DNA from: Marivita sp965656765
Lineage (GTDB): Bacteria; Pseudomonadota; Alphaproteobacteria; Rhodobacterales; Rhodobacteraceae
Direction of reading: 5' to 3'
DNA length: 7,059 bases
NCBI RefSeq assembly: GCF_965656765.1
Contig: NZ_CBFHLV010000098.1
Span: 1 to 7,059 of the forward strand
Numbering within the stretch: position 1 is the stretch's first letter; each line of letters begins with the position of its first letter. A program made the position numbers and the translations under genes. The notes below the pieces were generated by a model, which searched no databases, was not told the DNA's origin, and saw nothing but the letters and a program-made list of their open reading frames with translations. Positions 6,073 through 7,059 of this stretch are shown here, piece by piece.

Positions 6073-6510
6073 ATGAAAAAGATCATTCTCTCTGCTTGTG
6101 CAGCGTTTGCCCTCACAGGACCTGCGCTTGCGCAAGAAGCCCCGGAAACGCTGGTCACAATCCTGACCGCACCTGAACCCCAGACTCAATTGATGGCGAT
6201 GGTTCTGGCCGTTCAAGCTGCGCAACAGGGGGCTGCACCTCATATCTTGCTTTGCGGTCCAGCGGGTGACCTTGCGCTGAAAGACGCGCCTGCAACTGCA
6301 ACCACACCGCAACCACCGCGCGATATGAGTCCTCAAGGATTGCTGACCAAGATCGCTGGTATGCCCAATGCCAAGGTCGAGGTTTGCGCCATCTACTTGC
6401 CTGGAAAAGGCGCGCAAGCCGATGTGCTGATGGATGGTGTCACCGTGGCTCAACCGCCTGCAATGGCAGCCGCGATGATTGCACCGAACGCCCGGATCGC
6501 AAGCTACTGA
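6073..6510 (+). CDS. Secreted DsrE-like protein, paralogue of the 5336 gene with CxxY in place of CxxC
   Basis: This 145-residue protein has a Sec signal peptide (MKK, hydrophobic stretch, cleavage likely after ALA at 18-20). It aligns by eye with the DsrE-family protein at 5336: the Pro after the first helix (P56 versus P64) is exactly 49 residues before the shared Cys (C105 versus C113) in both, and the Cys is 16 residues before a shared DGVT in both. The second Cys of the CSAC motif is Tyr108 here (CAIY), and an additional Cys61 lies at the end of the second strand (HILLCG). The middle is Pro/Thr-rich (73-82). A DsrE fold and periplasmic location are inferred; activity could be altered or regulatory. 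AAAGGA (6059-6064) lies 8 bases before the ATG, the same ribosome binding layout as cydX. A terminator follows 4 bases after the stop. Confidence 0.7.
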   Translation: MKKIILSACAAFALTGPALAQEAPETLVTILTAPEPQTQLMAMVLAVQAAQQGAAPHILLCGPAGDLALKDAPATATTPQPPRDMSPQGLLTKIAGMPNAKVEVCAIYLPGKGAQADVLMDGVTVAQPPAMAAAMIAPNARIASY

Positions 6511-6514
6511 CACG

Positions 6515-6548
6515 AAGGCCCGCGGACTCAAGGGTTCGTGGGCTTTTT
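6515..6548 (+). terminator. Rho-independent terminator after the second DsrE-like gene
   Basis: GCCCGCGGAC (6518-6527) pairs with GTTCGTGGGC (6534-6543) in a 10-bp stem with two wobble pairs and a 6-base loop, followed by TTTTT (6544-6548). Upstream AAG can extend the stem into the T run. This is the best intrinsic terminator in the window and probably ends the cydAB-dsrE-cydX-dsrE transcript. Only 36 bases separate it from the next start codon. Confidence 0.85.
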
Positions 6549-6584
6549 CATCTTCACTTCGAATGTATGCGGAGGAATACACTC

Positions 6585-7059
6585 ATGGACACCAAGCTGA
6601 ACAGACGACAGATGCTGTCGCTCGCGGCTGGCGTCGCGGCACTGGCCACAACCAGCACAGCCGACCGCGCAGAGGCCCAGATCGCCACGAAGGCACGTAT
6701 CGTCATAATCGGTGCAGGGGCGGGTGGAACCTCGCTTGCAAACCGGTTGGTGACGCGCCTCGACGGTGCGCAAATCACGCTGATTGACCCACGCGCAGAG
6801 CACTTGTATCAACCGGGGTTGTCGCTTGTGGCGGCTGGTTTGAAACCTCAAAACTATGTGGTGTCCAAGACAATTGACTGGCTGCCCGACGGCGTCACTC
6901 TGATTTCTGAGGCTGCCGCTGCGATTGATCCAGAGGCCAGGACGGTCGATACCACCAGCGGCCAGACCGTTGCCTATGATTTTCTTGTCGTGGCCCCGGG
7001 CTTGATCCTGGATCACGATGCAGTCGAAGGCTTTTCGCTGGATATGGTGGGCGAGAATG
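6585..7059 (+). CDS. Tat-exported FAD oxidoreductase, sulfide:quinone oxidoreductase-like (5' part)
   Basis: The gene is open to the right edge; 158 residues are visible. GGAGGA (6571-6576), 8 bases before the ATG, is a near-perfect ribosome binding site. The N-terminus has a twin-arginine motif NRRQML (6-11), a hydrophobic Ala-rich stretch (12-26) and a likely cleavage after AEA (29-31). A Rossmann dinucleotide fold follows: IVIIGAGAGG (39-48) and Asp68 at the end of the second strand. HLYQPGLSLVAAGL (73-86), WLPDGV (99-104), IDPE and YDFLVVAPG (131-139) are the spacing and motifs of the SQR/flavocytochrome c sulfide dehydrogenase family, which oxidises sulfide and passes electrons to quinone or cytochrome c. 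No Cys occurs in the visible part; the redox cysteines of the family lie mostly further on, so they cannot be judged. NDH-2-like or other members of the superfamily remain possible, but the YQPG motif favours SQR. Its own promoter is not evident. Confidence 0.8.
   Translation, partial: MDTKLNRRQMLSLAAGVAALATTSTADRAEAQIATKARIVIIGAGAGGTSLANRLVTRLDGAQITLIDPRAEHLYQPGLSLVAAGLKPQNYVVSKTIDWLPDGVTLISEAAAAIDPEARTVDTTSGQTVAYDFLVVAPGLILDHDAVEGFSLDMVGEN

Noticed and set aside
5969..6076. Small + strand open frame of 35 codons (MTGGLFLPPP...) whose stop overlaps the 6073 start as ATGA
   Set aside because: It has no ribosome binding site and its Pro/Arg/Gly content simply reflects the two GC-rich stem-loops it covers. 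The overlap is attractive, but nothing else supports coding.
6088..6099. Possible lipobox LSAC at residues 6-9 of the second DsrE-like protein
   Set aside because: The hydrophobic stretch before the Cys would be only about 5 residues, too short for a lipoprotein signal, and a standard ALA cleavage site follows at residues 18-20.
6037..6582. Open frame of 181 codons on the - strand over the second DsrE-like gene
   Set aside because: The + strand gene has a ribosome binding site, signal peptide and paralogue; the - strand product has none of these and begins within the region before the SQR-like gene.

Overview
The window reads as part of a proteobacterial genome, most likely an alphaproteobacterium of the Rhodobacterales/Roseobacter type. 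This rests on gene order, protein style, GC-rich codon use in the cydAB part and an FNR/FnrL-type box. It is an inference, since no taxonomic marker is present. All genes are on the + strand and together form a cytochrome bd quinol oxidase locus with a sulfur-related extension.

Bases 1-2428 hold the CydDC ABC exporter needed for bd oxidase assembly. The window opens at the end of the CydD membrane half. The CydD ATPase half (36-761) lies in a different frame, joined by a 4-base GTGA stop/start overlap, so cydD is either split or frameshifted here. CydC (758-2428) is intact and overlaps cydD by an ATGA.

Bases 2429-2544 are a compact regulatory region: a hairpin terminator for cydDC, an FNR-type box (TTGAC-N4-ATCAA), a -10-like hexamer at class II spacing from it, and a second hairpin that repeats the terminator stem and would sit at the 5' end of the cydAB mRNA.

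Bases 2545-5953 hold cydA (long Q-loop type, all haem and quinol residues recognised), cydB, a secreted DsrE-fold protein with a CSAC motif, and the small subunit cydX. cydX is only 45 codons long but clearly recognisable.

Bases 5954-6072 contain two consecutive stem-loops. They are followed by a second secreted DsrE-like protein (6073-6510), an equal-spaced paralogue of the first in which the second Cys of CxxC is Tyr, and then by an intrinsic terminator. At 6585 a Tat-signal flavoprotein resembling sulfide:quinone oxidoreductase begins and runs off the right edge.

Working model (inference): a low-oxygen-induced, sulfide-tolerant quinol oxidase is encoded with its assembly exporter, with two periplasmic DsrE-type proteins that could carry or relay sulfane sulfur, and with a periplasmic SQR-like enzyme that could feed electrons from sulfide into the quinol pool used by cytochrome bd.
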